This document shows positions 1 through 10,291 of a stretch of 64,000 nt of DNA, in pieces. The DNA is taken from assembly GCA_015067315.1 (NCBI GenBank), contig SVMR01000003.1, positions 79,737 through 143,736 of the forward strand, read 5' to 3'. How positions within the stretch are numbered: the first letter of the stretch is position 1; each line of letters starts with the position of its first letter. The notes under the pieces were generated by a model. The model ran no database searches. It saw only the letters and a program-made list of their open reading frames with translations, and had not been told where the DNA came from. Position numbers and translations under genes: made by a program. Origin of the DNA: Oscillospiraceae bacterium. GTDB taxonomy: Bacteria; Bacillota; Clostridia; Oscillospirales; Ruminococcaceae.

Positions 1-45
1 CTTCGGCATTTTTGCAGAAAAGATTTTTGTTTTAACTTCCGTCAT
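1..45 (-). CDS. N-terminus of a CDS leaving the window on the left (MTEVKTKIFSAKMPK...)
   Basis: ATG at 45 on minus strand preceded by AAAGGAGC Shine-Dalgarno; open to window edge. Confidence 0.4.
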   Translation of the reverse strand, partial: MTEVKTKIFSAKMPK

Positions 46-115
46 TTTTATAAAAAGCTCCTTTGCGTTATTTTTGACAGAATCAATATAACTCAAAGGA
101 CTGAAAAATTATGTC

Positions 116-143
116 AAAAAAGGCGCCCTTCGGGCGCCTTTTT
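116..143 (-). terminator. Intrinsic terminator (AAAAAAGGCGCCCTTCGGGCGCCTTTTT)
   Basis: GC-rich palindrome flanked by A/T runs at the end of the minus-strand gene. Confidence 0.8.
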
Positions 144-759
144 AATTGCAGTTTTCGATTTTTCTTCCGGTTTTTGATTCAATAAAAATTCCGAATTCCT
201 CCGGATTTCCCGAAACCATATCCGTTTTCCGAAGAACCATAATTTTTGTTCCACCGCAAACCAAAAAAATGCTCCGGTTTTCAATAAGATTTTCAAGTTC
301 CTCATATTTCATCAGCAAAGCGCCGTTTTCAAAAATCCCGCTATCGCCGAAAACGACCGTATCATCCTTTTCGATGGAGGAATTTATTGCTTTTGCAAGT
401 TTTTTTGCTTTTTTAAGATATCTTTCGGCGTTTGTTTTCCGCGGAATAACCGCCGAAATTCCGGTTATCATTGCAACCGCGCCCACAACAAGAGGAACAA
501 AAAGTTCATCCGGTTTAACAAGACCCGGAACAAAAAGGAAAAATCCGAGGGCGATGCATATTATTCCGTAAAACCTGCGGAATTTTCTTCGGCGTATCAA
601 AGCCTTTTCCGGCAGTCTGTTTTCATTCAGTCTGTCCGTTTTTTCCCAAAGACCCGGAAGTTTTCTGCGCGAAAAAATTTCCGCGCGCTTTGCAACCGCT
701 TCCGAAATTTCGTAAAAAAGGTTTTCGGTAATTTTTTCCGGTCTAAATATAAACTCCAT
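142..759 (-). CDS. Membrane protein of unknown function (two predicted TM segments)
   Basis: 205-aa ORF with hydrophobic central hairpin; terminator at end. Confidence 0.7.
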   Translation of the reverse strand: MEFIFRPEKITENLFYEISEAVAKRAEIFSRRKLPGLWEKTDRLNENRLPEKALIRRRKFRRFYGIICIALGFFLFVPGLVKPDELFVPLVVGAVAMITGISAVIPRKTNAERYLKKAKKLAKAINSSIEKDDTVVFGDSGIFENGALLMKYEELENLIENRSIFLVCGGTKIMVLRKTDMVSGNPEEFGIFIESKTGRKIENCN

Positions 760-775
760 TTTTCCGCCCCCTTTG

Positions 776-1105
776 TCACATCCACATAGCCGTTTTGCAA
801 AACCAGGCCGTAATCAGAATATTAAAAAGAACCGCGCCAGTGCAATACATTGTTTTTGCAATTTTATTTTTGAAATTTTTTGCGGTAAACCCGCTCCATA
901 CCGACAAAGCGACCGTTAAAGCGGAAAACACCGCAAGGCGCAGATCGTTTGCGTTAAAAGGAATTCCGAGCATATTCGTCTGGGCGCCGGGAACGCACCC
1001 GCAGCCGAAAATTTCCACTAAAACCATGCTGTCAAGAAAGCTGTAAAGCGGAATAAAAGCGGGAATTATTGCGAAAGGCAGCACGGCGATTATTTTCTTT
1101 TTCAT
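776..1105 (-). CDS. Small membrane protein of unknown function
   Basis: 109-aa hydrophobic ORF, SD GGGGGGAC upstream, same strand as neighbour. Confidence 0.65.
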   Translation of the reverse strand: MKKKIIAVLPFAIIPAFIPLYSFLDSMVLVEIFGCGCVPGAQTNMLGIPFNANDLRLAVFSALTVALSVWSGFTAKNFKNKIAKTMYCTGAVLFNILITAWFCKTAMWM

Positions 1106-1187
1106 GCTCCGTCCCCCCTTTTCTTAATCTTATCACCACAAAGTTGACATTTCAACGTCTTGCGGCGAATCTTAAGAAAATATTAAG

Positions 1188-1215
1188 AAACGCGGCGGAA
1201 TTTCCGCCGCGTTTC
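1188..1215 (-). terminator. Intrinsic terminator after the sigma/anti-sigma pair
   Basis: GAAACGCGGCGGAA/TTCCGCCGCGTTTC palindrome. Confidence 0.7.
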
Positions 1216-1230
1216 AGCTTTTTTGTTTCA

Positions 1231-2100
1231 TCAATAGAAATTTGCCCAGTTATGGATGAAATCGATATGGTCTTCCGGATTGGAATAATTTTCTGTAAAT
1301 TCATAAATTGCTTCTGTGGAATTTATAACCGCTTTATAAAGAATATCGTCTTTTATAAGAAAAGCGGAAATTGTTCTTAACCTTCCTTCGGCGGTAATAC
1401 ATCTTACAACAAGATACTCCGTTCCGTTTTCATTTACGCAATGTTCTTCGGTAAAAATTTCACCTCTGTCACCAACATAGGAAATTGTTTCCGTCGTTTC
1501 GTTTCCTTCAAAATAAAGTTTTGCGCCATAACTCAATATAACATGGGGCTCGTCAATCTCATGCATATTATCATATACGTTAACAGAAAGACTTGTAAGT
1601 TCTTCTCCTGAATATCCCGAAAGCCAAACGGAAATGTATTCATTCCTTAAATTCAAATCCGGCATTTCAAAATCATAAAAATCCATATATTCAAAAGCTG
1701 TTTTAAGATCTCCGAAATGTTTTCCGTACGAGTGATTTCCCAAACGGTCAATTCCGCCGTATTCGGAACCATAGCGATTGAAATCAAGAACATATTTCAT
1801 TTCTTCCATTGCTCCGACCGATTCCTGCGGATGCGTTCCGATTTCAAAATCAAGAACATATCCTTCCGCGGTGTATGTTCCGTTTCTGTCGTTTATTTCT
1901 TTTTTTAAAAGATTGAACCCGATATCAAAAACTTCCGCGGCAACAACCGTTGCGCTTGCAAGAACAAGGCAGATGCAGGCCGCAACCGCCGCCCATTTTC
2001 TGAAACGGATTATCTTTCCTTCTTTTGCTTCCTCAAAAGGTTCGGTAATAAATTTATCGGCGGTTTCGTTCATTGCAAATACAAAATCTTCCGTTTTCAT
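1231..2100 (-). CDS. Putative anti-sigma factor-like membrane protein (cytoplasmic N-terminus, single TM, extracellular domain)
   Basis: Starts inside the stop of the upstream sigma gene (4-bp overlap); N-terminal ~35 aa then TM (WAAVAACICLVLASATVVAA). Confidence 0.65.
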   Translation of the reverse strand: MKTEDFVFAMNETADKFITEPFEEAKEGKIIRFRKWAAVAACICLVLASATVVAAEVFDIGFNLLKKEINDRNGTYTAEGYVLDFEIGTHPQESVGAMEEMKYVLDFNRYGSEYGGIDRLGNHSYGKHFGDLKTAFEYMDFYDFEMPDLNLRNEYISVWLSGYSGEELTSLSVNVYDNMHEIDEPHVILSYGAKLYFEGNETTETISYVGDRGEIFTEEHCVNENGTEYLVVRCITAEGRLRTISAFLIKDDILYKAVINSTEAIYEFTENYSNPEDHIDFIHNWANFY

Positions 2101-2657
2101 ATTTCAAATCCCCTTTCCGAAAGATATTTTTTCAGTTTTTTTCGTTCTCTGAAAAGAGAGTTCCGGATGCTGCTTTCGGTTTTTCCGGTTCTTTCGGCAA
2201 TTTTTTCAATGCTTTCAAAATACCAGTAACGAAGAATAAAAATCTTTCTTTTTTCTTTTTGAAGTTCCTCAAGAAAACCGTCGATTGCTTTCGCAAGTTC
2301 CTTTTTTTCAAAGCTTATTTCCGGGTTATCCTTTCCCGAAACAAATTCGGAGATTTCGTCAAAAATAACGTTTGTTTCTCCTCCGCCGCGTTTTTCCGCT
2401 TTTTCCGAACGAAGCTTGTTGAGCGCAAGATTGCGGCAGATTTTTGCCGCAAAGGCTTTAAGGCTTTCCGGTTTTTTCGGCGGAATGCTGTTCCAAAGGG
2501 AAAGATATGTATCGGAAACAGTTTCTTTTGCGTCTTCTTCGTTTCCAAGAATATTGTTCGCGCAGGCAAAACAATAGGAACCGTATTTTTTCTCCGTTTC
2601 AAAAAGCGCTTCTTCGCTTCTGTTTTCAAAAAGACCGATTATTTTGCTGTCTTCCAA
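2097..2657 (-). CDS. RNA polymerase sigma factor, sigma-70 family (ECF-like)
   Basis: Region 2 (ETVSDTYLSLWNSI) and region 4 (ILRYWYFESIEKIAERTGKTESSIRNSLFRERKKL) motifs. Confidence 0.9.
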   Translation of the reverse strand: MEDSKIIGLFENRSEEALFETEKKYGSYCFACANNILGNEEDAKETVSDTYLSLWNSIPPKKPESLKAFAAKICRNLALNKLRSEKAEKRGGGETNVIFDEISEFVSGKDNPEISFEKKELAKAIDGFLEELQKEKRKIFILRYWYFESIEKIAERTGKTESSIRNSLFRERKKLKKYLSERGFEI

Positions 2658-2880
2658 AAAAACTCTCTCCTTTCCGAAAAATTTGTTTTTTCCCGAAGGC
2701 CTTCACCTATAAAGACACGTTTTTTCAAAAAACGTCCCGCTTCTTCCGGATTTATTTTACCATAAAAAAGCTTTTTTTACCGCACTTGTAAAATATATTA
2801 TTATATGTTATACTAAAATGTAATTTTATAATTATCATGGATAATTATGTATTTTTTCATCTCTATCAGGAGGTTTTAAT

Positions 2881-3915
2881 ATGGAAAACATCGAAAACAT
2901 CGCAAATGCCGCTCCGGAGCGCAAAAAACGCATTTTCAGCGGAATTCAGCCCACCGGAGTTTTCACCCTTGGAAACTATCTCGGCGCAATCAAAAACTGG
3001 GAAAAGCTCCAGGACGAATATGACTGCATCTATTCAATCGTCAATATGCACGCAATCACAGTCCGCCAGGACCCGGCGGAACTTCGCAAACGCACCCTTG
3101 AATCCTATGCTCTCGCTCTTGCCTGCGGAATCGACCCGGAAAAGAGCATTCTTTTCATCCAGAGCCACGTTCCCGCCCACGCGGAAGCAAACTGGGTTCT
3201 CGGCTGTTCCACCCAATTCGGCGAACTTTCCCGCATGACCCAGTTCAAGGATAAATCCGCAAAACACGCCGACAACATCAACGCCGGTCTTTTCACCTAT
3301 CCCGTTCTTATGGCGGGCGATATTCTTCTTTATCAGGCGGACGTTGTTCCCGTCGGCGTTGACCAGAAACAGCATCTTGAACTTGCAAGGGACATTGCCG
3401 AAAGATTCAACGGTCTTTACGGAAAAACCTTCACCGTTCCGGAACCCTATATCGCTTCTTCCCAGGGCGGCGGCAAAATCATGAGCCTTACCGACCCCAC
3501 CAAAAAAATGAGCAAATCCGACGAAAACCCCAAAGGCTGCGTTTATATTCTTGATGAACCGAACGTAATCATCAAAAAATTCAAATCCGCAGTAACCGAT
3601 TCCGATATGGAAGTTGCATACCGGGAAGGAAAAGACGGAATCAATAACCTTATGACCATTTATGGCGCCGTAACCGGTTTTTCAATGGATTCCATCCAGA
3701 GGGATTTCGAGGGCAAAGGCTACGGCGACTTCAAAAAAGCTGTCGGCGAAGCGGTTGCGGAACATCTTGCTCCTGTCCGCGAAAACTATTCAAGATATCT
3801 TTCCGAAAAAGCATATCTTGAGGATTGCTACCGCAAGGGCGCTGAACAGGCAGAAAGAATTGCACAGCGCACCATCGATAAAATGTATAAAAAAGTCGGC
3901 TTTGTTGCCAGATAA
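2881..3915 (+). CDS. trpS: Tryptophanyl-tRNA synthetase
   Basis: PTGVFTLGNYLGA (HIGH-type) and KMSKS motifs; SD AGGAGG. Confidence 0.95.
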   Translation: MENIENIANAAPERKKRIFSGIQPTGVFTLGNYLGAIKNWEKLQDEYDCIYSIVNMHAITVRQDPAELRKRTLESYALALACGIDPEKSILFIQSHVPAHAEANWVLGCSTQFGELSRMTQFKDKSAKHADNINAGLFTYPVLMAGDILLYQADVVPVGVDQKQHLELARDIAERFNGLYGKTFTVPEPYIASSQGGGKIMSLTDPTKKMSKSDENPKGCVYILDEPNVIIKKFKSAVTDSDMEVAYREGKDGINNLMTIYGAVTGFSMDSIQRDFEGKGYGDFKKAVGEAVAEHLAPVRENYSRYLSEKAYLEDCYRKGAEQAERIAQRTIDKMYKKVGFVAR

Positions 3916-3924
3916 GGTGAAAAT

Positions 3925-4710
3925 ATGCGAATTGTTGCAATCGGCGACGTTGTCGGAACAATCGGCACCGAAGCGCTCCGCCGCCATATGCCCGCAATCA
4001 AAAAAAAATATTCCCCGGATATCATAATAGTTAACGGCGAAAACGCCGGCGAAAACAGCAGCATCACAGCGAAAAACTGCGATGCTCTTTTCTCCATGGG
4101 CGCGGACGTTATCACCGGCGGGAACCATTCCCTTTATAACCGCGACATGAACGAAATTTATGAACGGGAATACGGAGCGATCCGCCCGGCAAACCTTCAT
4201 CCGAACGCTCCCGGTTCCGGCGTTTACGTTTATGAGCGGGGAAAATACCGCTGCGCGGTAATAAGCCTTATCGGAAACGTTTTTCTCGATCTTGCTTACG
4301 AAAGTCCGTTTATTGCCGCGGATAAAATCATCAAAGAGCTCGGAATAAAACACGTTGCCATTGATATCCATGCCGAAGCCACAAGCGAAAAAATCGCCCT
4401 CGGAAGATACGTTGAGGGAAGAGCTTCCCTTGTTTTCGGAACCCACACCCACGTTCCCACAGCGGACGAAACCGTTCTTCCGGGCGGAACCGCATATATA
4501 ACCGATATCGGAATGTGCGGACCCATTGATTCCGTCCTCGGCGTTGTAACAAAATGCTCCACCGATTTCATGATAACCCATCTTCGGGGAAAGGGCATGG
4601 AAATTGCAAAAGGTCCCTGCAAAATCCAGGGAATTTTTACAGAAACAGACGATTCCACAGGAAAGGCGCTCAGCATTGAGCGATTTGAAATAACAGACCC
4701 CATAAAATGA
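3925..4710 (+). CDS. YmdB-like metallophosphoesterase (TIGR00282 family)
   Basis: MRIVAIGDVVGTIGTEALRRHMP, NGENAG, GGNH, GTHTHVPTAD motifs. Confidence 0.92.
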   Translation: MRIVAIGDVVGTIGTEALRRHMPAIKKKYSPDIIIVNGENAGENSSITAKNCDALFSMGADVITGGNHSLYNRDMNEIYEREYGAIRPANLHPNAPGSGVYVYERGKYRCAVISLIGNVFLDLAYESPFIAADKIIKELGIKHVAIDIHAEATSEKIALGRYVEGRASLVFGTHTHVPTADETVLPGGTAYITDIGMCGPIDSVLGVVTKCSTDFMITHLRGKGMEIAKGPCKIQGIFTETDDSTGKALSIERFEITDPIK

Positions 4711-6242
4711 GATTCATTAAAATATTCTCCGTTTTTCTTGCCGCAATAATGATTTTTTGCGGATGCGAAGCGCAAACGGTAACTCCGCCGGTTACGGAAG
4801 TTGTAATCCCTTCGGAAAATCCGCCGGTTGTTGAGGAAATTGAGGAAACGCCTTTCACTCTCCGGATTCCTTTCGATTATGAGGAAGGAATTGCGCCTTA
4901 TAAGGCTCTTTCAAAATCCAACCGTTTTGTCTGCGAACTTGTTTACCGTTCAATGGTGACTTTAACTTACGATTACCGGTATGAACTCGACCTTGTTTCC
5001 GAAATTTATACCGAAGACAATATAAACTGGTATATTTACCTCAACGAAGGCGAAACTTTTCCCGATGGAACGGAATTCACCGCATACGACCTGCGCTATT
5101 CCTTCCAAAAGGCAATGGAGGAAGGCAGCTATTACGCAAAAAGCCTTGAATCCGTAAGCGCGCTTAAAGTTATAAACGCAGCCTGCCTTCGGGTGACTTT
5201 ATATTACGCGAACAGATATTTCCCGAATCTTCTTACTTTTCCGGTAATATCTTATGAAACAGAAAACAATCCGCTTTATTTTCCGGATATTTATTCCCTT
5301 AACGAGGACGGAACAAAGCTTGTCTGCGATATCTATTCCGCCGCCCAGGAAATCGAACTTGTTTCCGCAACGGATATGGATCTTCTCACCTATGAAATGA
5401 GGATGGGAAAATATGACTGCATTTATGTTTCCGATCCTCTTGATCTCGGTTCCGCCGGAAACGGCGGCACTCTCGGAATGCAGAGCAACAGAATGGTCTA
5501 TCTCGGAATGAACAGCTATTATTCCTTCACCTATTATGCGGATTTCCGAAGAGCCGTTTCCGCCGCGATAGATTATAAAAAAATCGTTTCCGACGTTTAT
5601 AAACATTTTGCCGCCGCGCCGAAAAAACTTTATAACCCGGATTTTTACGGAATGGAATACGTTTCCCAAAACAGCCTTGACCTTATGTCCGCAAACCTTA
5701 TTCTTGACGATATGGGATTCGGAAACAGGGATTCCGAAGGATTCCGCACCAACAAGCGCGGAAAAAGGATTTCATTGAAGCTCATCGTCTGCAACGAAAG
5801 CGCCGTTAAAATCGAACTTGCAAACGCCGTTGCGGAAATGCTTCTTGAAGCGGGAATCGAAGTCAAGGTTTCTTCCCTTTCATACAGCGCATTCATGACC
5901 GCCCTTCAGAACGGAAACTATGACCTTTATATTGCCGAAATGCATCTCGGAGCGGATATGGACCTTACAAGAATCCTTACTCCGTATGAATACCAGTATT
6001 CGGAATTTGAATATATAAACTACGGTATTCCGAACAGCGAAAAGCTCTATTTCGGCTGGCTCGGTTATATGAGCGGAACAGTCACCCCTTCCGAATTTGC
6101 AAAAACTTTTGAAAGCGTAACGCCTTTTGTTCCCCTTTGCTATACAAAAGGTTGCGCAATTTTCAACCGTGACCTGCCTTTTTCCCTTTTCGGAACGGAT
6201 TACAATATGTTCTACAACATTCTTGAATGGAAAATTGAATAA
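4707..6242 (+). CDS. Peptide/solute ABC transporter substrate-binding lipoprotein (SBP family 5)
   Basis: Lipobox IFCGC; SBP_bac_5-like sequence (LNEGETFPDGTEFTAYDLRYSF). Confidence 0.85.
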   Translation: MRFIKIFSVFLAAIMIFCGCEAQTVTPPVTEVVIPSENPPVVEEIEETPFTLRIPFDYEEGIAPYKALSKSNRFVCELVYRSMVTLTYDYRYELDLVSEIYTEDNINWYIYLNEGETFPDGTEFTAYDLRYSFQKAMEEGSYYAKSLESVSALKVINAACLRVTLYYANRYFPNLLTFPVISYETENNPLYFPDIYSLNEDGTKLVCDIYSAAQEIELVSATDMDLLTYEMRMGKYDCIYVSDPLDLGSAGNGGTLGMQSNRMVYLGMNSYYSFTYYADFRRAVSAAIDYKKIVSDVYKHFAAAPKKLYNPDFYGMEYVSQNSLDLMSANLILDDMGFGNRDSEGFRTNKRGKRISLKLIVCNESAVKIELANAVAEMLLEAGIEVKVSSLSYSAFMTALQNGNYDLYIAEMHLGADMDLTRILTPYEYQYSEFEYINYGIPNSEKLYFGWLGYMSGTVTPSEFAKTFESVTPFVPLCYTKGCAIFNRDLPFSLFGTDYNMFYNILEWKIE

Positions 6243-6429
6243 TTTTTGCAAAAAAACTGCTTTTTTACAAAAATTTTCTTTTACATATGGTATTTTTTAT
6301 GGTATAATGTATTTTGGTATATGCTGTGAACAGTATATGCCTTTATCCATGTGAATTATTTTTTTAATAAAATAAATCCGAACAGTAAGAATAAATGTTT
6401 TTTATGATTTTTAAGAGGAGTTGAGATTT

Positions 6430-8049
6430 TTGATAAACGGAAAGCAGCTTCGCGATGCTTTGATCTCCGGTGCAAACAATCTTTGCAACAGAAAAGCAGA
6501 AGTTGACGCACTTAACGTATTCCCCGTTCCCGACGGCGACACCGGCACCAACATGTCCATGACCATCGGCAACGGCGCAAAAGAACTTGAAAAACTCGGC
6601 GACGAAGCAACCGTTGAAGAAGTTGCAAAAGTTGCCGCTTCCGGTTTTCTTCGCGGCGCAAGAGGTAACTCCGGCGTAATCCTTTCCCTTCTTTTCCGCG
6701 GTTTTTCCAAAGGAATGAAAGGCAAAGAAACCGCAACCGGCGCAGATATTGCCAATGCATTCTCCCTTGGCGTTGAAGCAGCATATAAAGCAGTTATGAA
6801 ACCCACCGAAGGAACTATCCTCACCGTTTCCCGCTGCGCTGCAGAAAAAGCCGTACAGATCGCCGAATATGACAATTCCACCGTTGCTGCAATTTACGGA
6901 ATGTATCTTCAGAGCAAACGCACCCTTGCACAGACCCCCGAAATGCTTCCGATCCTTAAAAAGAGCGGCGTTGTTGACGCAGGCGGCCAGGGACTTGTTT
7001 ATATCTTCGAAGGTATGTGGTCCGTTATTTCCGGCGGAAAAATGATCATGCCCAAAACCGAGGAAACTTCCGCGGCAAAAGCTGCGGAATATACCTACTG
7101 CGTCGAAGCTGTTGTAAAACGCGGAGAAAACGCTTCCGCGGATTTTGAAAAAGCGGTTTCCGCTCTCGGCGAAGTTGTTGAATACACCGAAGGAACCCAG
7201 GGCGCAAAATTCCATATCCACACCAACGAACCCGGAAAAATCATCACCGAAGCGGTTTCTTTCGGAACCCTTCTTGCAACCAAAGTTGAAAACATGGGCG
7301 TTTCCCATACCGAACTCAACTTTGAATACAAAACCGAAGCAGAAGAAACCAAAGAGGAAAAATTCCCCTATGCGGAGGTCGATCCTTCCGTTGAATACGG
7401 TTTCGTTGCCGTTTGCGCCGGAAAAGGTCTTACCGACGTTTTCTCGGATCTCGGATGCGACAACATTGTTTCCGGCGGACAGACCATGAACCCTTCCACC
7501 GAGGATATCCTTGCCGCGGTTCAGGCAACCCCCGCAAAAAACGTTTTTGTTCTTCCGAACAACAAAAACATCGTTATGGCGGCAATGCAGGCTGCTGAAA
7601 TCGCTGACAGAAACGTTGTGGTAATCCCCAGCAAAACCGTTCCCCAGGGTATTTCCGCAATGCTTTCCTATGACTGCGACGCTTCCGTAAAAGAAAACAC
7701 CGAAGCCATGAACGAAGCTCTTTCTTCCGTTGTAACCGGTCAGGTAACCTTTGCCGCAAGAGATTCCGACTTTGACGGTCACAAAATCAAGGAAGGTGAA
7801 CTTCTTGCAATGAAAGAAGGCAAGATGCTCTATACCGGCAAGGAAATGGATCTTATCTGTGGAAGACTTGCAAAAGCTCTTGTAAACAAGGAAACTTCCA
7901 TGGTAACCATTTATTACGGCGAAGACGTTACCGAAGAACAGGCTGAAGCAATCCGCACCGTTATCGAAGGAAAACTTCCCAATTCCATCGAAGTCAACAC
8001 CATCTACGGCGGCCAGCCCGTTTATTACTACATCATCAGCGCGGAATAA
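6430..8049 (+). CDS. DAK2/DegV-fusion protein, FakA/YloV-like fatty acid kinase catalytic subunit
   Basis: NVFPVPDGDTGTNMSMT and RGARGNSGVILSLLFRG motifs; TTG start at 6430 placed by SD AGGAG at 6416-6420. Confidence 0.9.
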   Translation: MINGKQLRDALISGANNLCNRKAEVDALNVFPVPDGDTGTNMSMTIGNGAKELEKLGDEATVEEVAKVAASGFLRGARGNSGVILSLLFRGFSKGMKGKETATGADIANAFSLGVEAAYKAVMKPTEGTILTVSRCAAEKAVQIAEYDNSTVAAIYGMYLQSKRTLAQTPEMLPILKKSGVVDAGGQGLVYIFEGMWSVISGGKMIMPKTEETSAAKAAEYTYCVEAVVKRGENASADFEKAVSALGEVVEYTEGTQGAKFHIHTNEPGKIITEAVSFGTLLATKVENMGVSHTELNFEYKTEAEETKEEKFPYAEVDPSVEYGFVAVCAGKGLTDVFSDLGCDNIVSGGQTMNPSTEDILAAVQATPAKNVFVLPNNKNIVMAAMQAAEIADRNVVVIPSKTVPQGISAMLSYDCDASVKENTEAMNEALSSVVTGQVTFAARDSDFDGHKIKEGELLAMKEGKMLYTGKEMDLICGRLAKALVNKETSMVTIYYGEDVTEEQAEAIRTVIEGKLPNSIEVNTIYGGQPVYYYIISAE

Positions 8050-8059
8050 TTCCTTTTTG

Positions 8060-8107
8060 CCTCCCTTGCCTAAATGGAGGTGTCACCGAAGGTGACGGAG
8101 GGATTCA
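8060..8107 (+). repeat. Dispersed intergenic palindromic repeat (CTCCCTTGCC...GTCACCGAAGGTGACGGAGGGATT)
   Basis: Matches modules at ~34.0, 35.8, 37.6 and 41.0 kb. Confidence 0.75.
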
Positions 8108-8115
8108 ATAAAGTT

Positions 8116-8158
8116 AAAAAGAGCTCCCGTTCCTGAAGGAACTGGAGCTCTTTTTTTA
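8116..8158 (+). terminator. Intrinsic terminator
   Basis: GAGCTCC..TTCC TGAA GGAA..GGAGCTC followed by T7. Confidence 0.9.
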
Positions 8159-8308
8159 TTTTCCCTGAGAGGAAGGGTGACCGTTGCAGTATGGCACGGC
8201 GTATGAGGGATTGCCGGGAACGCAAAGCGCTTATCACGACCGTCGGCAGCAGCATTTTCACAATAAAAAAGGCGGGAGCAATCCCCCGCCCTGCAATAAA
8301 TTATTGAA

Positions 8309-9202
8309 TTAATTACCGAACTGATAGCATTCTTCGACCATCGGAATGGAACTTGCGGCGCCCGCCCGGGAAACGGTTATGGAAGCGGCTTTCACCGCCA
8401 TCATAAGGGCGTCCTTCGGCTTTGCGCCCCGGACTACGGTTGCAAGGTAAAATCCAATCAAAGCGTCGCCTGCGGCGGTTTTATCTTTTACCGGAGCATC
8501 GTATATTTTCTGGTAATAAGTATCTTCCTTGGTGATAAGCATCGAACCTTTTACGCCGAGGGTAAGAATTGTTTCCGCGTTCGGAAAAGTCCGTTTTATC
8601 GCGGGAATAAGCGCCTCAAGGTCCATGGGGCTTGCGCCGGTGAATTCCGAAGCTTCAAAGCGGTTTACAAAAACGTAGGAAAGTTTTTCAAGAGGAAGAT
8701 TGCGCAGGTCTTTTGTGAAAGGAGCCGGATTAAGCGCAACTTTTGCGCCGGCGGCAAGAGCCTTTTCGACAATTTTTTCGATTCCGTTTATTTCGTTCTG
8801 CAAAAGAATAATATCGCCTTTGCGGAGCTGGGCAACGGTATAGTCGATCTGATCTTCGGTTACGGAAAGATTTGCGCCGCCGCAGACGATTATGCTCTTG
8901 TTGCCTTCGGGAGTGACCTGGATGAAGGCATTTCCTGTCGGCATTTCCTTCTTGCGGATGAGGGAAGTGTTGACTCCGTTTTTTTCAAGGATATTGAGAA
9001 GATAGCCGCCGTCGTTCATTCCGACGCATCCGGCATGATAAACGTCTGCGCCCGCCCTTGCAATGGCAATGGATTGGTTAAGTCCCTTTCCGCCGGGGAA
9101 ATAATTTGCTTTTTTTGCGCGAAGAGTTTCTTCCGGGCGGACTATATGTTCAACCGGATATACGTGGTCTATATTCAGCGACCCGAAATTTATAATTTTC
9201 AT
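8309..9202 (-). CDS. rbsK: Ribokinase, PfkB family
   Basis: GGKGLNQSIAIARAGA and DKTAAGDALIGFYLA motifs. Confidence 0.9.
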   Translation of the reverse strand: MKIINFGSLNIDHVYPVEHIVRPEETLRAKKANYFPGGKGLNQSIAIARAGADVYHAGCVGMNDGGYLLNILEKNGVNTSLIRKKEMPTGNAFIQVTPEGNKSIIVCGGANLSVTEDQIDYTVAQLRKGDIILLQNEINGIEKIVEKALAAGAKVALNPAPFTKDLRNLPLEKLSYVFVNRFEASEFTGASPMDLEALIPAIKRTFPNAETILTLGVKGSMLITKEDTYYQKIYDAPVKDKTAAGDALIGFYLATVVRGAKPKDALMMAVKAASITVSRAGAASSIPMVEECYQFGN

Positions 9203-9389
9203 AAGGCAATCCCCCTCCGCATAACATTATAACTAAATTTCAACACTTTTGGAATAGCTTTTTTGAAAATATTTTCAAAAAGAGAGATTATTTTCTAATC
9301 TTCCCCGATAAAATTTTATCTTCCTTGACTTTCTTATTTCCGCGTGTTATAATTCTGCTATCATCAAAAACAAATTCGGGAGGATAGTT

Positions 9390-9938
9390 ATGTCAAACCG
9401 AAACATTATGATGTCCGCGCTGAATAAAACCGTTCTCCCGAAACTTAAAGAAATGGGTTTTGAAGGAAAGCACCCGAATTTCAGACGCAGAACGGAAGAT
9501 TGCGTCGAACTGATCACCTTTCAGACAAACAAATGGGGCGGTTCGTTTCTGATAGAGGTTTCCGCCGTTTTTCCCGGTTCCGAAAACGATAATCTGGCTA
9601 ATAACTGCAAAAATCTTCCGTATGAAGAACTTGATGCCTCCGCAGCAAAAAAGCGTTACCGGCTCGACGGAATGTTCGAAAGTCCCTGGTTTTATTACTG
9701 TGACATATATAAATATACCATTGAGCAAAAAATGTTTTTCGGGCTTTTTACAAAGAAAACAAAACCAATGTATGATTACATTCTCGAAAAAGATGCAGAT
9801 AATTTCGTTCCGCCGGAAGGATGGGAGCTTGTTCAGAAATTCGATGAAAACTGCGCAATGGAACTTTGCAAAGAAATCGGCCTGCAATTTGAAAAGGCTT
9901 TTGAATGGCTTGAAAATTTCAAAAAATCTCATAAATAA
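9390..9938 (+). CDS. DUF4304-like hypothetical protein
   Basis: 182-aa ORF with SD GGGAGG; overall resemblance to DUF4304 proteins. Confidence 0.65.
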   Translation: MSNRNIMMSALNKTVLPKLKEMGFEGKHPNFRRRTEDCVELITFQTNKWGGSFLIEVSAVFPGSENDNLANNCKNLPYEELDASAAKKRYRLDGMFESPWFYYCDIYKYTIEQKMFFGLFTKKTKPMYDYILEKDADNFVPPEGWELVQKFDENCAMELCKEIGLQFEKAFEWLENFKKSHK

Positions 9939-9976
9939 TAAAAAGCGGCACCGGAAATCCGGCGCCGCTTTTTTGT
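9938..9976. terminator. Intrinsic terminator
   Basis: AAAAGCGGCACCGG AAAT CCGGCGCCGCTTTTTT. Confidence 0.85.
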
Positions 9977-10021
9977 TTATTTATAAAATGATTTTCTGTC
10001 GCCGCAGTCCGAGCAGGCATA

Positions 10022-10052
10022 AAAAAACAGCACCGGCAAAGCCGATGCTGTT
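10022..10052 (-). terminator. Terminator of tRNA-Gln
   Basis: minus: AACAGCATCGGC TTT GCCGGTGCTGTTTTTTT. Confidence 0.8.
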
Positions 10053-10057
10053 ACGTT

Positions 10058-10133
10058 ATGGTTGCCCGACGAGGATTCGAACCCCGACAAACAGAGTCAG
10101 AGTCTGCCGTGCTACCGTTACACAATCGGGCAA
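10058..10133 (-). tRNA. tRNA-Gln (anticodon CTG), CCA encoded
   Basis: minus cloverleaf: TTGCCCG acceptor, GTG/CAC D stem, GCAGA-CTCTGAC-TCTGT anticodon arm, GGTTCGAATCC T arm, CCA end. Confidence 0.93.
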
Positions 10134-10291
10134 TATCTAACGTGCTTGACTATTATATCCATTTTTGAAGCATTTGTCAATAGTTTTTTCAAATTTTTTC
10201 AAAAAATTATCTTTCATATCGACAAAACTTTTTTTCTGTATTATAATCGGATCATAGCAAAGAATATATTTAAAAATGGAGGAACAAAAAA

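Noticed and set aside
2766-2880. Possible T-box upstream of trpS (also looked for upstream of proS)
   Set aside because: Leaders too short and lack T-box/terminator-antiterminator signatures
6364-7782. 472-aa minus-strand ORF antisense to the DAK2/FakA-like gene
   Set aside because: Low-complexity Gly/Phe/Cys-rich translation, opposite a clearly conserved gene; strong codon bias leaves antisense frames open
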